Source of the DNA: Nocardioides panacis
Lineage (GTDB): Bacteria > Actinomycetota > Actinomycetes > Propionibacteriales > Nocardioidaceae
DNA: 64,000 bases
Assembly (NCBI RefSeq): GCF_019039255.1
Contig: NZ_CP077062.1
Span: forward strand, 2,108,001 to 2,172,000
Reading direction: 5' to 3'
The first letter of the stretch is position 1, and each line of letters begins with the position of its first letter. The notes below the pieces were generated by a model, which ran no database searches, was not told where the DNA came from, and was given only the letters and a program-made list of their open reading frames with translations. Made by a program: the position numbers and the translations under genes. Positions 1 through 8,540 of this stretch are shown piece by piece.

Positions 1-679
1 CCTTGTCCACGAACTTGCGTTGTCGCTTCCTCAGCTGCGAGTCGAACTCCCGTCGTAGGTCGTCCATGTCTGCCCGCGCGTACCAGACGTCCAGATTGCT
101 CATCCCGGAGAAGTCCCGCATCGCGGAGCGGTACCGCGCCACCGCCGCCTTGACGATGCGATGGCGATGCTTGTGAGAGAACCCGTTGTCGCGTGCGGCG
201 ATCTCGAGGCTGGTCGCGAGCCGCTTCACATCCCATTCCCACGGCCCAGGCAGCGTCTCGTCGAAGTCGTTGACGTCGAAGACCAGCCGGCGCTCCGCGG
301 AACCGAAGATCCCGAAGTTGGACAGGTGCGCGTCTCCGCACGCCTGAACGCCAAGTCCCGAAACGGGTGTCGTGGCGAGGTCGCTGGCCATGGGCAGCGC
401 CGCCCCCCGGAAGAACGTGAACGGCGACACCATCATGCGACCTCGCCGCACCGGCACCAGCTCCGGGACCCGGGAAGCCGCCTGCTCCTCCAGCAGACCG
501 ATCGGATCGGCCCGGTCCCGCCCCGGATCGAACACTGCATGACTCTCCCGGGGCGCCCTGTCCCGCGCAGACCTGCCCAGGGCTGCTCGCTGCGCCGGCG
601 TCAGCTCCGCCAACGAGGTGCTCAGCCGGTAGCGCAAGCTCTGCAGAGGCTTGTGCGCCTCGGTCGCCGTGCTCATCAT
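1..679 (-). CDS. DUF2252 family protein, 3' part cut by window edge
   Basis: The reverse strand reads from ATG at 679 (a second ATG follows at 676) to the window edge without a stop, so only about the first 226 residues are present. The segment GDAHLSNFG followed by VFDVNDFDETLPGPWEWD is the typical DUF2252 core. It resembles the metal/nucleotide-binding part of kinase-like folds, but the biochemical role of this family is not established. An N-terminal region rich in Ala, Arg and Glu precedes it (LAELTPAQRAALGRSARDRA). It is transcribed leftwards and no partner gene is visible. The family call is firm; the function is unknown. Confidence 0.85.
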   Translation of the reverse strand, partial: MMSTATEAHKPLQSLRYRLSTSLAELTPAQRAALGRSARDRAPRESHAVFDPGRDRADPIGLLEEQAASRVPELVPVRRGRMMVSPFTFFRGAALPMASDLATTPVSGLGVQACGDAHLSNFGIFGSAERRLVFDVNDFDETLPGPWEWDVKRLATSLEIAARDNGFSHKHRHRIVKAAVARYRSAMRDFSGMSNLDVWYARADMDDLRREFDSQLRKRQRKFVDK

Positions 680-1028
680 CGGATCCTTCCCAGTGCACTG
701 GGGTCGGCGCGTGCTCAGATCCCGAGATCGTTTCGGCGCTCCCGTCTCGGGGGATCACCCAGCACGGACGAAGCTCCGTTAGTGAGTCGGTCGGCGGGGC
801 CTCCCACCAGCGCGACGCCCCGGTCGTCCTTGGACGAGCACGACTGGATTGGTGCGCGCGGACGCTGCCCGTCGACCAGCCGCGGTCACAGCCGCCAGGT
901 GCCGGTGCACAGGTCGCACCGGTACTCCCCGATGCTGACTTCCGCCAGGTGCGCGTGCCTCCAGATTCTCCGACCGCTCCAGGCGTCGTCCCGCGAGCGC
1001 TTCGGTCCGGTCAGTTCAGCGGTGGTTG
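680..1028. other. Intergenic stretch without a convincing gene
   Basis: This stretch separates two leftward genes. On the minus strand a short open stretch ends in EYRCDLCTGTWRL with a CxxC pair, but it has no ATG, GTG or ribosome site of its own. It may be a remnant. No promoter or terminator could be assigned with confidence. Confidence 0.4.
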
Positions 1029-3626
1029 TCAGGTGCCGGACACCGCACGCAGTGCCGGTGCTACCGGTGCTGCCGGGCCTGGGCGGACGTCGTCGGCGCG
1101 GGTGATCAGGGCGTGCGCCTGGTGTCGTGCCAGCCAGCCGAGGAGCTGGTCGGCGGGCATCGGGCGGGCCAGCCCGTAGCCCTGGTACAGGTCGCAGCCC
1201 ATCTCGGTGACCAGCGACTTGGCGAGGTCGTTCTCGACACCCTCGGCAACGACCCGAAGGCCGAGGTCGTGGGCGAGGTTGACGGTCGCGCGCACGATGG
1301 TCGAGTCCGCGGCGTCCTTCTCGACCCGGAACACGAATGACTGGTCGATCTTGACCTCGTGGACCGGGAGCCGGTCCAGGTAGGCCAGGGAGGAGTGCCC
1401 GGTGCCGAAGTCGTCGACCGAGAGCCGCACCCCACGAGCCTCCAGCGCGCACAGCACGACGAGACTCCGGTCGAAGTCACGCATCGCGTCGCTCTCGGTG
1501 ATCTCGATGACCAGGGCTCCCGGTGCGGTGCCCGTGGCGGACAGCTCGGCGTCGACGACCTCGACCAGGGCGAGGTCGGCGATGTCGGCAGGAGTGACGT
1601 TCACCGAGACATCGAGGTCGTGGCCTGCCGCGGCCCAGCGGGCGCGGTCGCGCAGGGCCTGTCCCAGGATGCTGTCGGTGAGTGAGCGGAGCAGGCCCGT
1701 GCGGTGTGCGACGGCGATGATCTCCGGTGGCGGCACGTACCCGAACTGGGGGTGGTCCCAGCGCAGCAGAGCCTCGAAGCCGGTGACCTGGCCGGTCCCG
1801 GTGGCCGCCTGGGGTTGGTACCAGAGCTCCAGCGTCCTCTCGCGGACCGCCACCTTGAGGTCGGCGGCGAGCGCGAGGCGTCGGGCGGTGGAGTGGCCGT
1901 CCTCGACCCGGTAGGCCTGGACGCCGCAGCGGGACGCCTTGGCGGCGTACATGGCGACGTCGGCCTGGGCGAGCACGTCCTCGCTCGAGCGCGAGGTGCC
2001 GTAGAACTCGGTGACCCCGATGCTGGCCGAGCTGGTCAGCTCCACTCCGAGCAGCGGTACGGGAGCGCACAGCACCTCGTGCAGAGCCCGTGCGTGGACG
2101 ACCGCGGTCTCGGTGTCCATCCCCGGCAGGAGCACGGCGAACTCGTCTCCGCCCAGACGCGCCACCATCGCGCTAGGGGCCTCCGCGCCGGTGCCGATGA
2201 GGCGTTCCCCGGTCACCGTCAGCAGCCGGTCGCCGGCGGTGTGACCCAACGTGTCGTTGACGTCCTTGAAGTCGTCGAGGTCCAGCAACAGCACGGCCGC
2301 GGTCTCGCCGCGGAGCATGGCGGCCTCCACGGCGTCGGTGAAGGCGCGCCGGTTCGGAAGCCCGGTCAACGGGTCGTGCATGGCCTCGTGCGCGCGTTCG
2401 TCGGCCACGTGCCGCAGCCGGTCCACGACCCGCGCCTTGTCCAGCGCGACGGCCGCGTGGGCGGCGAGGGTCTCGAAGACGCGGAGGTCCTCGACGCTGA
2501 ACGTCTCCTCCTCGAACGTCCGGTCGGTGACCAGCAGTACCGCCTCCACGCCCTCGGCGGGTCGCAGCGCCACCGCCACGCCGTCGCGGGGGGCGCCGGA
2601 GCCTGCGTCGGCGGCCGTCGTCTTCCCGGCCCGGCCGGACTCGTGCTTGAGCAGCACCGACTCCCCACCCACGGCGGCGGACCACCAGGTGTCGGCGCTG
2701 ACCGCGCGCACGTCGTCGGTGACGACACTGCCGGCCTGCCAGGTGATCCGCCGGCCGGGCTCCTCAGCGGTGGGCAGCAGGACGAGCTGGGCGGTGGTTG
2801 CGTGCAGCAGCTCGGCGGCCTCGGACAAGATGTTGGTGACGGCCTGTTCCAGGTCGGAGGTGTGTCCGGTGGACCCGACGAACTGGTAGAGCTGCTGTAG
2901 ACGGGTGTAGCCGCGCGCCAGCCGGATGTGGACCCGATAGCCGAGCACCAGCAGGACCACCAGGGCCCCGAGCAGCGGCAGCGCCATCGGGCGGGCCACC
3001 ACCAAGGTGACCACCAGCAAGGCGACGCAGGTGTTCACCAACGCGGCCGGGATTCCGGTGCGGACGGCCTCCCTCAGCACCTCGGAGTCGAAGTGCGAGT
3101 CGGTCAGGCTGATCGCCGCGGTGACCGCGGCGGCAGAGATGATGTCGGTGACGAGCACGGCGACCACTGCGGCCAGCCAGGCATGCACACCGATCGGGTC
3201 CTCCCCGACCACGAAGATGGCGTGGTAGGTGAGCGACCCGAGGACCGCCTCGAGGGCGAACATCGCGACGTTGAAGCCCAGCTTGAGCCCGCGCAGCTTC
3301 GACCACACGAACAGCGCGAGCCCGGCTCCGAGCACGTACGCACTCACGTACTGCTGCGGCGCCAGGAACGTCAGACCGGCCACCGCCGGGATCTCGCGCA
3401 GCACGTGGCTGTGCGAGCTGCGCTCGGCCGGCAGGTGGATGACGTGCACCTCCGCCAGGGCGAACAGCGGAAGCAGGATGCACCAGGCCACACCCGGCAC
3501 CGCGGCGTACGGGTGCGCGATGAAGCCGGGGGCGGCGACCGCGACCGCGGCCGCCGCCATCAGCGCCGCGAGCTGCCACACCCGACGCTCAGGTCGGGCG
3601 CGGCCTGCTCGCGTCTGCGAGGCCAT
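1029..3626 (-). CDS. Membrane-bound GGDEF-EAL cyclic-di-GMP protein with GAF domain
   Basis: An 865-residue protein predicted to make and/or degrade cyclic di-GMP. About six to eight hydrophobic segments fill residues 20-235, a GAF-like sensor follows (about 255-400), then a GGDEF domain (about 425-585, with an intact GGDEF near 491) and an EAL domain (about 600-840). The EAL catalytic set looks intact: EALLRW near 617, NVTP, EITES, DDFGTG, KIDQSF, EGVE and QGYG. Both activities are therefore possible, and which one dominates cannot be read from sequence. The start lies three bases after the stop of the upstream subtilase gene, so the two are probably one transcript and translationally coupled. 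Confidence 0.93.
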   Translation of the reverse strand: MASQTRAGRARPERRVWQLAALMAAAAVAVAAPGFIAHPYAAVPGVAWCILLPLFALAEVHVIHLPAERSSHSHVLREIPAVAGLTFLAPQQYVSAYVLGAGLALFVWSKLRGLKLGFNVAMFALEAVLGSLTYHAIFVVGEDPIGVHAWLAAVVAVLVTDIISAAAVTAAISLTDSHFDSEVLREAVRTGIPAALVNTCVALLVVTLVVARPMALPLLGALVVLLVLGYRVHIRLARGYTRLQQLYQFVGSTGHTSDLEQAVTNILSEAAELLHATTAQLVLLPTAEEPGRRITWQAGSVVTDDVRAVSADTWWSAAVGGESVLLKHESGRAGKTTAADAGSGAPRDGVAVALRPAEGVEAVLLVTDRTFEEETFSVEDLRVFETLAAHAAVALDKARVVDRLRHVADERAHEAMHDPLTGLPNRRAFTDAVEAAMLRGETAAVLLLDLDDFKDVNDTLGHTAGDRLLTVTGERLIGTGAEAPSAMVARLGGDEFAVLLPGMDTETAVVHARALHEVLCAPVPLLGVELTSSASIGVTEFYGTSRSSEDVLAQADVAMYAAKASRCGVQAYRVEDGHSTARRLALAADLKVAVRERTLELWYQPQAATGTGQVTGFEALLRWDHPQFGYVPPPEIIAVAHRTGLLRSLTDSILGQALRDRARWAAAGHDLDVSVNVTPADIADLALVEVVDAELSATGTAPGALVIEITESDAMRDFDRSLVVLCALEARGVRLSVDDFGTGHSSLAYLDRLPVHEVKIDQSFVFRVEKDAADSTIVRATVNLAHDLGLRVVAEGVENDLAKSLVTEMGCDLYQGYGLARPMPADQLLGWLARHQAHALITRADDVRPGPAAPVAPALRAVSGT

Positions 3627-3629
3627 CTC

Positions 3630-5342
3630 TCACTCGGTTCCGGACAGGCTGCGCCAGCTGCGCGCCTGCCACGACTTCTCGCGCCAGCTGCGGGCTGCCC
3701 AGCCCCTGTTCCGCCAGCTGCGTGCCTGCCACGAGGCGTCCGACCACGGGTGGGTGGCCCAGTCGAGCCCGCTCCAAGAGGCACCGGTCCACGTGGCCGC
3801 GGCCCAGTCGTCCTTGGCCCACGACTTTCCGGCCCACACGCGGCCGTTCCACGCACCGCCGGACCAGGTGTCCCGCTTCGCCGAGGCCGCTGCCCACGCC
3901 GTGCTGTTCCACGGCGAGCCGAGCGCGTCGACCTCACCGGACAGCACGTCCCCGTTGGCAGGGTCGATCACGTGCTCGCCGCCGCGGGAGGCCTCCAGGG
4001 ACCCGGTGCCCGTGCCGTCCGGCAGGCCCGCACCGGCGCTGGCCGAGGGCACTTTCGCCATCAGTGCGGCGGCCACGTCGGTGACACCGGCGCCCATGGC
4101 CGGGTCCGGGTGCGCCACCAGCGGGTCGGCGGTCGAGATCAACAACGCCTTGACCTGGTCCGGGGTCAGACCGGGACGGGCCTGCAGCAGCAGTGCGATC
4201 TCGCCGGAGGCGACCGCGGTGGCCTGCGAGGTGCCGGACCCGCGGAAGAACCGGCCGGACACGTCCCCGGTGACCAGACCCTCTGGGTGCTCGGTGTCGA
4301 CGTAGGAGCCGGGCACCCGCAGCGAGACTACCGACTTGCCCGGTGCCAGGACGTCGGGGCGGCGGGTGGCGTTGCCGCCGTTGGTGAAGGCCGCCACCAC
4401 GTCGTCCGACTGGTCCGAGGTGCCTTCGTTGTCCACGGCACCGACCGCGAGAATGTGCGGGTCGACGGCCGGCATCAGCAGCGAGGCAGCGTCCAGCCCG
4501 TCGTTGCCGGCCGCGGTCACCACGACCAGCCCGGCGTTCCAGGCGTTCTCGACCGCGCGTGCCAGCGGGTCGACCTGCCACGGCTGGACCGAGGCGGTGC
4601 CGTAGGCCAGGTTGACCACCCGCACGTTCATGCCGTGGTCCTTGCGGTGCTCGGTGACCCAGTCCAGGGCGGCGATCACCTGGGACACGTCCGCGCCACC
4701 GTCGGCGGCACCGACCTTCATGTTCAGCAGCTGCGCGTCCGGCGCGACACCGGCGAACCCGGTCGCGTCCGGGTGCTTGGGATCGAAGCCGTCGTCATGG
4801 CCGGCGATGATGCCGGCCATGTGGGTGCCGTGCCCGTAGCCGTCCACGTACCGCGTGCCGGTGCTCTGCCCGTCGAAAGACAGGTCGGGGCCGTTCACGA
4901 CCTTGTCGTTGCCGTCCAAGCCGGCGACCGGCGCGATCCCGGTGTCGATCACCGCGACCGTCACGTCCTTCCCCGTCAGCCCCTTCGCCCAGGCCGCCTG
5001 AGCTCCGGACCCGGACGTGACCGCCCACAGCGACCCCTGGTCCCGATCCGCACCCCAGACACCGGCAGCGTCCAACGCGCTCGCGGCCTCGCTCGCGCTG
5101 AGGTCACCCCACGCAGTGCCACCGATGCCGGCATCGGTGTGCCCCTTCGACTTCTTGACCGGCTTCGGCTTCGCCACCTTGACCGGCTCCACCTTGACCG
5201 GCTTGGGCGGCGGCGGTGTGGCCGCGTCCGCCGGTCCCCCGACGCTCACCCCCAGTGCCGCACACGCCAGCGCAGCGACCGACGCCCGGCTCTTCCACGT
5301 GATGCTTCTCCCAGCCTGAGACAGGCCCCCCAGTTGGCTCAT
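3630..5342 (-). CDS. Secreted S8 subtilisin-like protease with tryptophan pentad tail
   Basis: Start placed at the ATG at 5342, which begins a 570-residue protein with an N-terminal export signal (SVAALACAALGVSVGGPADA). An in-frame start at 5477 would add 45 residues ahead of the signal. A Pro/Lys/Val-rich linker (42-68) precedes the peptidase domain. The triad is visible: Asp133 (VAVIDTG), His171 (HGTHMAG), Ser372 (GSGTSQATA), with oxyanion Asn280. The C-terminus from 478 to 563 carries Trp at every fifth residue, with one gap at 488 (see findings). It is probably an extracellular or wall-associated protease. The GGDEF-EAL gene follows three bases downstream. Confidence 0.92.
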   Translation of the reverse strand: MSQLGGLSQAGRSITWKSRASVAALACAALGVSVGGPADAATPPPPKPVKVEPVKVAKPKPVKKSKGHTDAGIGGTAWGDLSASEAASALDAAGVWGADRDQGSLWAVTSGSGAQAAWAKGLTGKDVTVAVIDTGIAPVAGLDGNDKVVNGPDLSFDGQSTGTRYVDGYGHGTHMAGIIAGHDDGFDPKHPDATGFAGVAPDAQLLNMKVGAADGGADVSQVIAALDWVTEHRKDHGMNVRVVNLAYGTASVQPWQVDPLARAVENAWNAGLVVVTAAGNDGLDAASLLMPAVDPHILAVGAVDNEGTSDQSDDVVAAFTNGGNATRRPDVLAPGKSVVSLRVPGSYVDTEHPEGLVTGDVSGRFFRGSGTSQATAVASGEIALLLQARPGLTPDQVKALLISTADPLVAHPDPAMGAGVTDVAAALMAKVPSASAGAGLPDGTGTGSLEASRGGEHVIDPANGDVLSGEVDALGSPWNSTAWAAASAKRDTWSGGAWNGRVWAGKSWAKDDWAAATWTGASWSGLDWATHPWSDASWQARSWRNRGWAARSWREKSWQARSWRSLSGTE

Positions 5343-5540
5343 GCCCCGAGGATGCGACACGTGGACCCTGTATCGCCACAATTGTCCGTTTTCTTTGCCA
5401 AGAAAATGACCGTGGGTGACTGCTCGCCGGTTGGCCACCGCACCTCGCCGTGTAGACGGCTCATGGACCGGCCCCACGGTCGGACCACCGCGCGCGGCCG
5501 TGGAGTCAGGCGAGCTGCCGTCGGGCGCTGGCCCGGCGGG

Positions 5541-5891
5541 TCAGTCGAGGGCCTCGGCCGGCTCGGTGGCGAGCAGGTCCGCCAAGGAGTCGTAGAGGTC
5601 GAAGACCCGGGTCAGACCCGTGGTCTTCAGCATCCGCCGCAGCATGCTGCTCGGCCCTACCAGCCGCAACGAACCACCAACAGAGTTCACCTTCTTCAAC
5701 CCGCCGACCAGGACGCCCAGTCCGGACGAGTCCATGAACGTCACGTCGGTCAGGTCCACCACGATCCGTAGATCCCCGGCCGCCAGACACTCGCTCAGGG
5801 CATCGCGCAGACCCCCGACCGTGTACACATCGACCTCGCCGGCCGGCGCGAGAACCCTCAGACCACGCTCGGTGTGCTGCCTGACCACCAT
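5541..5891 (-). CDS. STAS-domain anti-sigma factor antagonist
   Basis: A 116-residue single-domain STAS protein of the SpoIIAA/RsbV type. The segment FMDSSGLGVL holds the serine that a partner kinase normally phosphorylates. In this family the unphosphorylated form binds an anti-sigma factor and frees the sigma factor. Start chosen at ATG 5891 because GGAAGG sits seven bases upstream; a GTG at 5915 would add eight residues but its GGAG is too close. No kinase is adjacent. The nearest candidate partners in the window are the ATPase at 22708 and the phosphatase at 24626. Confidence 0.88.
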   Translation of the reverse strand: MVVRQHTERGLRVLAPAGEVDVYTVGGLRDALSECLAAGDLRIVVDLTDVTFMDSSGLGVLVGGLKKVNSVGGSLRLVGPSSMLRRMLKTTGLTRVFDLYDSLADLLATEPAEALD

Positions 5892-5959
5892 CGGCTGCCC
5901 TTCCTTCCCACTCACGCACTCCGCGGGACCTCGCGCCCGCAGTCGCCAAGCAGTCCACC

Positions 5960-5993
5960 GCCCGACCCCACACCCGGAGTGCGGGGGTCGGGC
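5960..5993 (-). terminator. GC hairpin, possible terminator of the upstream hypothetical gene
   Basis: GCCCGACCCC (5960-5969) pairs perfectly with GGGGTCGGGC (5984-5993) across a 14-base loop. It lies 66 bases past the stop of the leftward gene at 6060-6647 and before the STAS start. There is no T tract, so it is at best a GC-hairpin type terminator. Confidence 0.45.
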
Positions 5994-6059
5994 CCGTCAC
6001 CCTTTTCCCTTCCACCAATCGGGTAAACCGCCGACGCGGCGTCCCCGGCGATGGTGCGC

Positions 6060-6647
6060 CTACTCGCCTGCCGGGGGCTCGATTGACGCTTCGTCCTCCT
6101 TGCACCGACCGGACGCCTGGTTGATCACACAGTCGTTGTAGATCTGCATGTTGGACGGCGAGCAGGAGAGCCGAGGCAGCCGGCTGTACCACGGGCATCG
6201 AAGTTCGAATGCATAGCGCGTGGTGGCGGTGGCACCGTTCTTGTTCTTTCTGTACACAGTCGCGATGTACCACTCCCCCCTCGTCGACTTATAGTTCGCC
6301 ACGTCGCTCACTGCCATTTCGTCGAACTGCGAAAAATAGCGGCTGTACTCGTCCCACGCGAGCGGGCCGCTCGACAGACCGCTCTCTTTGTAGGAATCCG
6401 ACAACCGCTTCCAGGTGCGCTCCGGCTGAAACGGAGCGCTGCTGTAGTAGGCGCCCAAGAAGGCGCGCGCCTTTCCGATATCGGTTGATTCGACGGGAGA
6501 AAAGGTCCCGAACGCAGCGATCAAAACGCTGGCGGCAGCAACGAGAAATGTGAGTACTTTACCCGTGCTTGCCCACCGGGACTTCACCTCGGGCAACGCA
6601 TTCGAATGGCCACAGTGCGCGCACACAAAGTGTTCCTGGCCGGCCAT
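6060..6647 (-). CDS. Hypothetical membrane-anchored protein with N-terminal CxxC
   Basis: Not recognised. It has 195 residues: a short N-terminal CAHCGH motif that looks like half of a zinc ribbon, one membrane segment (about 32-48, LTFLVAAASVLIAAFGTF), and an exported or lumenal part of about 145 residues with four cysteines near the C-terminus (CPWYSRLPRLSCS, NDCVINQASGRC). The outer part resembles NTF2-like folds in its start (ARAFLGAYYSSAPFQPERTWKRL), but this is only a guess. Codon use is visibly less GC-rich than the neighbours, which suggests recent acquisition. Confidence 0.7.
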   Translation of the reverse strand: MAGQEHFVCAHCGHSNALPEVKSRWASTGKVLTFLVAAASVLIAAFGTFSPVESTDIGKARAFLGAYYSSAPFQPERTWKRLSDSYKESGLSSGPLAWDEYSRYFSQFDEMAVSDVANYKSTRGEWYIATVYRKNKNGATATTRYAFELRCPWYSRLPRLSCSPSNMQIYNDCVINQASGRCKEDEASIEPPAGE

Positions 6648-6929
6648 CTGCTCATCGAAACTGCTCGATTGCGTCCAGGCAACCGATGGTGACTCTCGAC
6701 CATCTACCTGTCTAGGCCACTGTCGGCCGGCAGCGGTCGGGGGGTTCCGCTAAACACCTCTCCAAGGCCACCACGGTCCGCCCGGATCCGCCCCTCATGC
6801 ATTTCGCGCGATGACCGCCCATCGAGGAGTAGGGCAAGACGAAAGGCGCGGGTTGCATTACCCAGCCGGCGGTTGGCGTGCGTTGCCGACATCCGCTGGT
6901 CCGCGTACGCCTACGACTACTGTCGGCGC

Positions 6930-7364
6930 ATGAGCGTCGAGAGGGAACCCGTGGCCTTCGAGGTGTACGAGGCCGGCGTCTACCTGCACGGCACGAAGGC
7001 GGATCTCGCTGTCGGCGAGATGCTGGTGCCCGGCCGCGAGTCGAACTTCGAGGAGGGCCGGGTGATGAACTACGTCTACTTCACCGCGACCCTCGACGCC
7101 GCGACCTGGGGCGCCGAGCTCGCTGCGGGTGCGGGCCGCGGTCGTATCTACCTCGTCGAGCCGAGCGGCGAGTTCGAGGACGATCCCAACGTCACGAACA
7201 AGAGGTTCCCGGGGAATCCCACGCAATCCTTCCGCACCCGCGAGCCGCTGCGGGTCGTCGGCGAGCTCGTCGACTGGGTCGGTCACTCCCCGGAGAAGCT
7301 GCGAGCCATGCGGGACGGACTTGACGCGATGAGGCGGCAGGGCGCAGCGCAGATCGAGGACTGA
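6930..7364 (+). CDS. arr: Rifampin ADP-ribosyltransferase
   Basis: A 144-residue protein matching the Arr family over its full length. Diagnostic stretches are YLHGTKADLAVGEML, SNFEEGRVMNYVYFTATLD, WGAELAAGAGRGRIYLVEP and FEDDPNVTNKRFPGNPT. Arr transfers ADP-ribose from NAD+ to the ansa-chain hydroxyl of rifamycins and inactivates them. Start chosen at the ATG at 6930, which gives the family length of about 140; an upstream in-frame ATG at 6873 would add 19 unmatched residues. No ribosome site is visible, but TACTGT lies six bases before the ATG, which fits a leaderless message. Confidence 0.95.
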   Translation: MSVEREPVAFEVYEAGVYLHGTKADLAVGEMLVPGRESNFEEGRVMNYVYFTATLDAATWGAELAAGAGRGRIYLVEPSGEFEDDPNVTNKRFPGNPTQSFRTREPLRVVGELVDWVGHSPEKLRAMRDGLDAMRRQGAAQIED

Positions 7365-7422
7365 GCGACGACGAGACGGCCTTGCTCAACCGAGCTCGCG
7401 CCGGGGTCGACCCCGGAATCGT

Positions 7423-7632
7423 TCACACGCACCAGCGGAGCGTCTCAGCGGTGAAGTCCGCCAAAGGGTGGACGCCCTCCAGATCGGGTCTCTGCTGCAG
7501 CAGCGCGGACAGGTCGCGCGCCCTTGCAGCCTCCCGGCGCTGCCGCGCCGCATGGTCCTGACTGCTCGCCGGAGGGCTCGTGGACACGGCCGTGGGTTCG
7601 CAGCGTGACGACCGGTTGTGGACCACCGTCAT
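7423..7632 (-). CDS. Small ORF translationally coupled to the TauD-like gene
   Basis: Unrecognised 69-residue ORF. Its ATG overlaps the stop of the dioxygenase gene as ATGA, the same coupling seen between other genes of this operon. The N-terminal half is Ser/Arg-rich; the end has more normal composition (LSALLQQRPDLEGVHPLADF). No family is recognised. The overlap and the open frame support it; composition alone does not. Confidence 0.42.
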   Translation of the reverse strand: MTVVHNRSSRCEPTAVSTSPPASSQDHAARQRREAARARDLSALLQQRPDLEGVHPLADFTAETLRWCV

Positions 7633-8516
7633 GACGCAGGTCTGCCCTTCTCGCCCGGTCCGACCGGCCGGTCCCCCTGCAGGGTGATGCGTCGCATGAC
7701 CCGGGTCTCGGTGTAGTCGCGGTTGGCGTAGTGCAAGGTGCAGCGGTTGTCCCAGATGCCCACGTCGCCGGCCTGCCAGCGGTGCCGGACGGTGTGCTCC
7801 GGCTTGGTGAGGTGGGCGTAGAGCAGGTCCAGGATCGCGCGGCTCTCGGCATCGGAGACCCCCACGACGTGGGAGGTGAAGCCGGGGTTCACGAACAGGC
7901 CCTTGCGCCCGGTCTCGGGGTGCACGCGGACGACCGGGTGCTCGACCGGCGACAGCCCGGTGACCTGCCGGCCGTCCCACACGTTGCCCTGGCCGCCGCG
8001 CCGCCGCAGGTACGCGCCCCACTCGCGGTCCCCGTCGTGCACGGCAGTGAGCCCGTCGACCAGGTCGCGCACCGGTGCGGACAACGACTCGTAGGCGAGC
8101 TGGCTGTCGACCCAGCTGGTGTCCCCGCCGTACGACGGGAGGCGGACCGCCCGCAGGATGGAGCCGAGCGGCGGTCGCTCCATGAAGGTCACGTCGGTGT
8201 GCCAGACGTCGGAGAAGGAGAACTCCGGGTCGGCGCTGTCGATGTTGTAGATCTCCGGGTGCTCGACCTCGGTGCTGGTCGCGACCGGGTGCCCGGCGGT
8301 CACGTCCCCGAGCCGATGGCCGAGGTCGACCTGGGCCGCGTCGTCGAGGTCCTGCCCGCGGAAGAAGATCACCTTGTGCTCGACCAGCGCCGCCCGCACG
8401 GCGGCGACCTGCTGGTCGTCGAGCGTCCGCAGGTCGAGGCCGATCACCTCGGCCCCGAAGGACGGGCCGAGCCTGTCGAGGGTCAGCGTCGTGGGCCGGC
8501 TCGGGGACTGGGTCAT
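7629..8516 (-). CDS. TauD/TfdA-family Fe(II)/2-oxoglutarate dioxygenase
   Basis: A 295-residue enzyme of the taurine dioxygenase superfamily. The iron ligands are visible: His106 and Asp108 (VWHTDVTF) and distal His262 (LHYANRDY). The 2-oxoglutarate-binding Arg is in TRVMRRIT (272-275). TauD oxidises taurine to sulfite plus aminoacetaldehyde; relatives act on alkyl sulfates or herbicide ethers. The position downstream of a sulfonate-type ABC transporter supports a sulfonate or sulfate-ester substrate used as sulfur source. It lies 24 bases after the permease gene, and its stop overlaps the small ORF at 7423. Confidence 0.9.
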   Translation of the reverse strand: MTQSPSRPTTLTLDRLGPSFGAEVIGLDLRTLDDQQVAAVRAALVEHKVIFFRGQDLDDAAQVDLGHRLGDVTAGHPVATSTEVEHPEIYNIDSADPEFSFSDVWHTDVTFMERPPLGSILRAVRLPSYGGDTSWVDSQLAYESLSAPVRDLVDGLTAVHDGDREWGAYLRRRGGQGNVWDGRQVTGLSPVEHPVVRVHPETGRKGLFVNPGFTSHVVGVSDAESRAILDLLYAHLTKPEHTVRHRWQAGDVGIWDNRCTLHYANRDYTETRVMRRITLQGDRPVGPGEKGRPAS

Positions 8517-8540
8517 CAGGACTCTCCTTCGTGGTGGGGG

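Noticed and set aside
161-1105. A 314-residue rightward open frame at the left edge
   Set aside because: It is antisense to the DUF2252 gene; Arg/Pro-rich with no motif.
2928-5771. A 947-residue rightward open frame
   Set aside because: It runs antisense across the subtilase and GGDEF-EAL genes, is His/Arg/Gly-rich and has no domain; it is a high-GC shadow.
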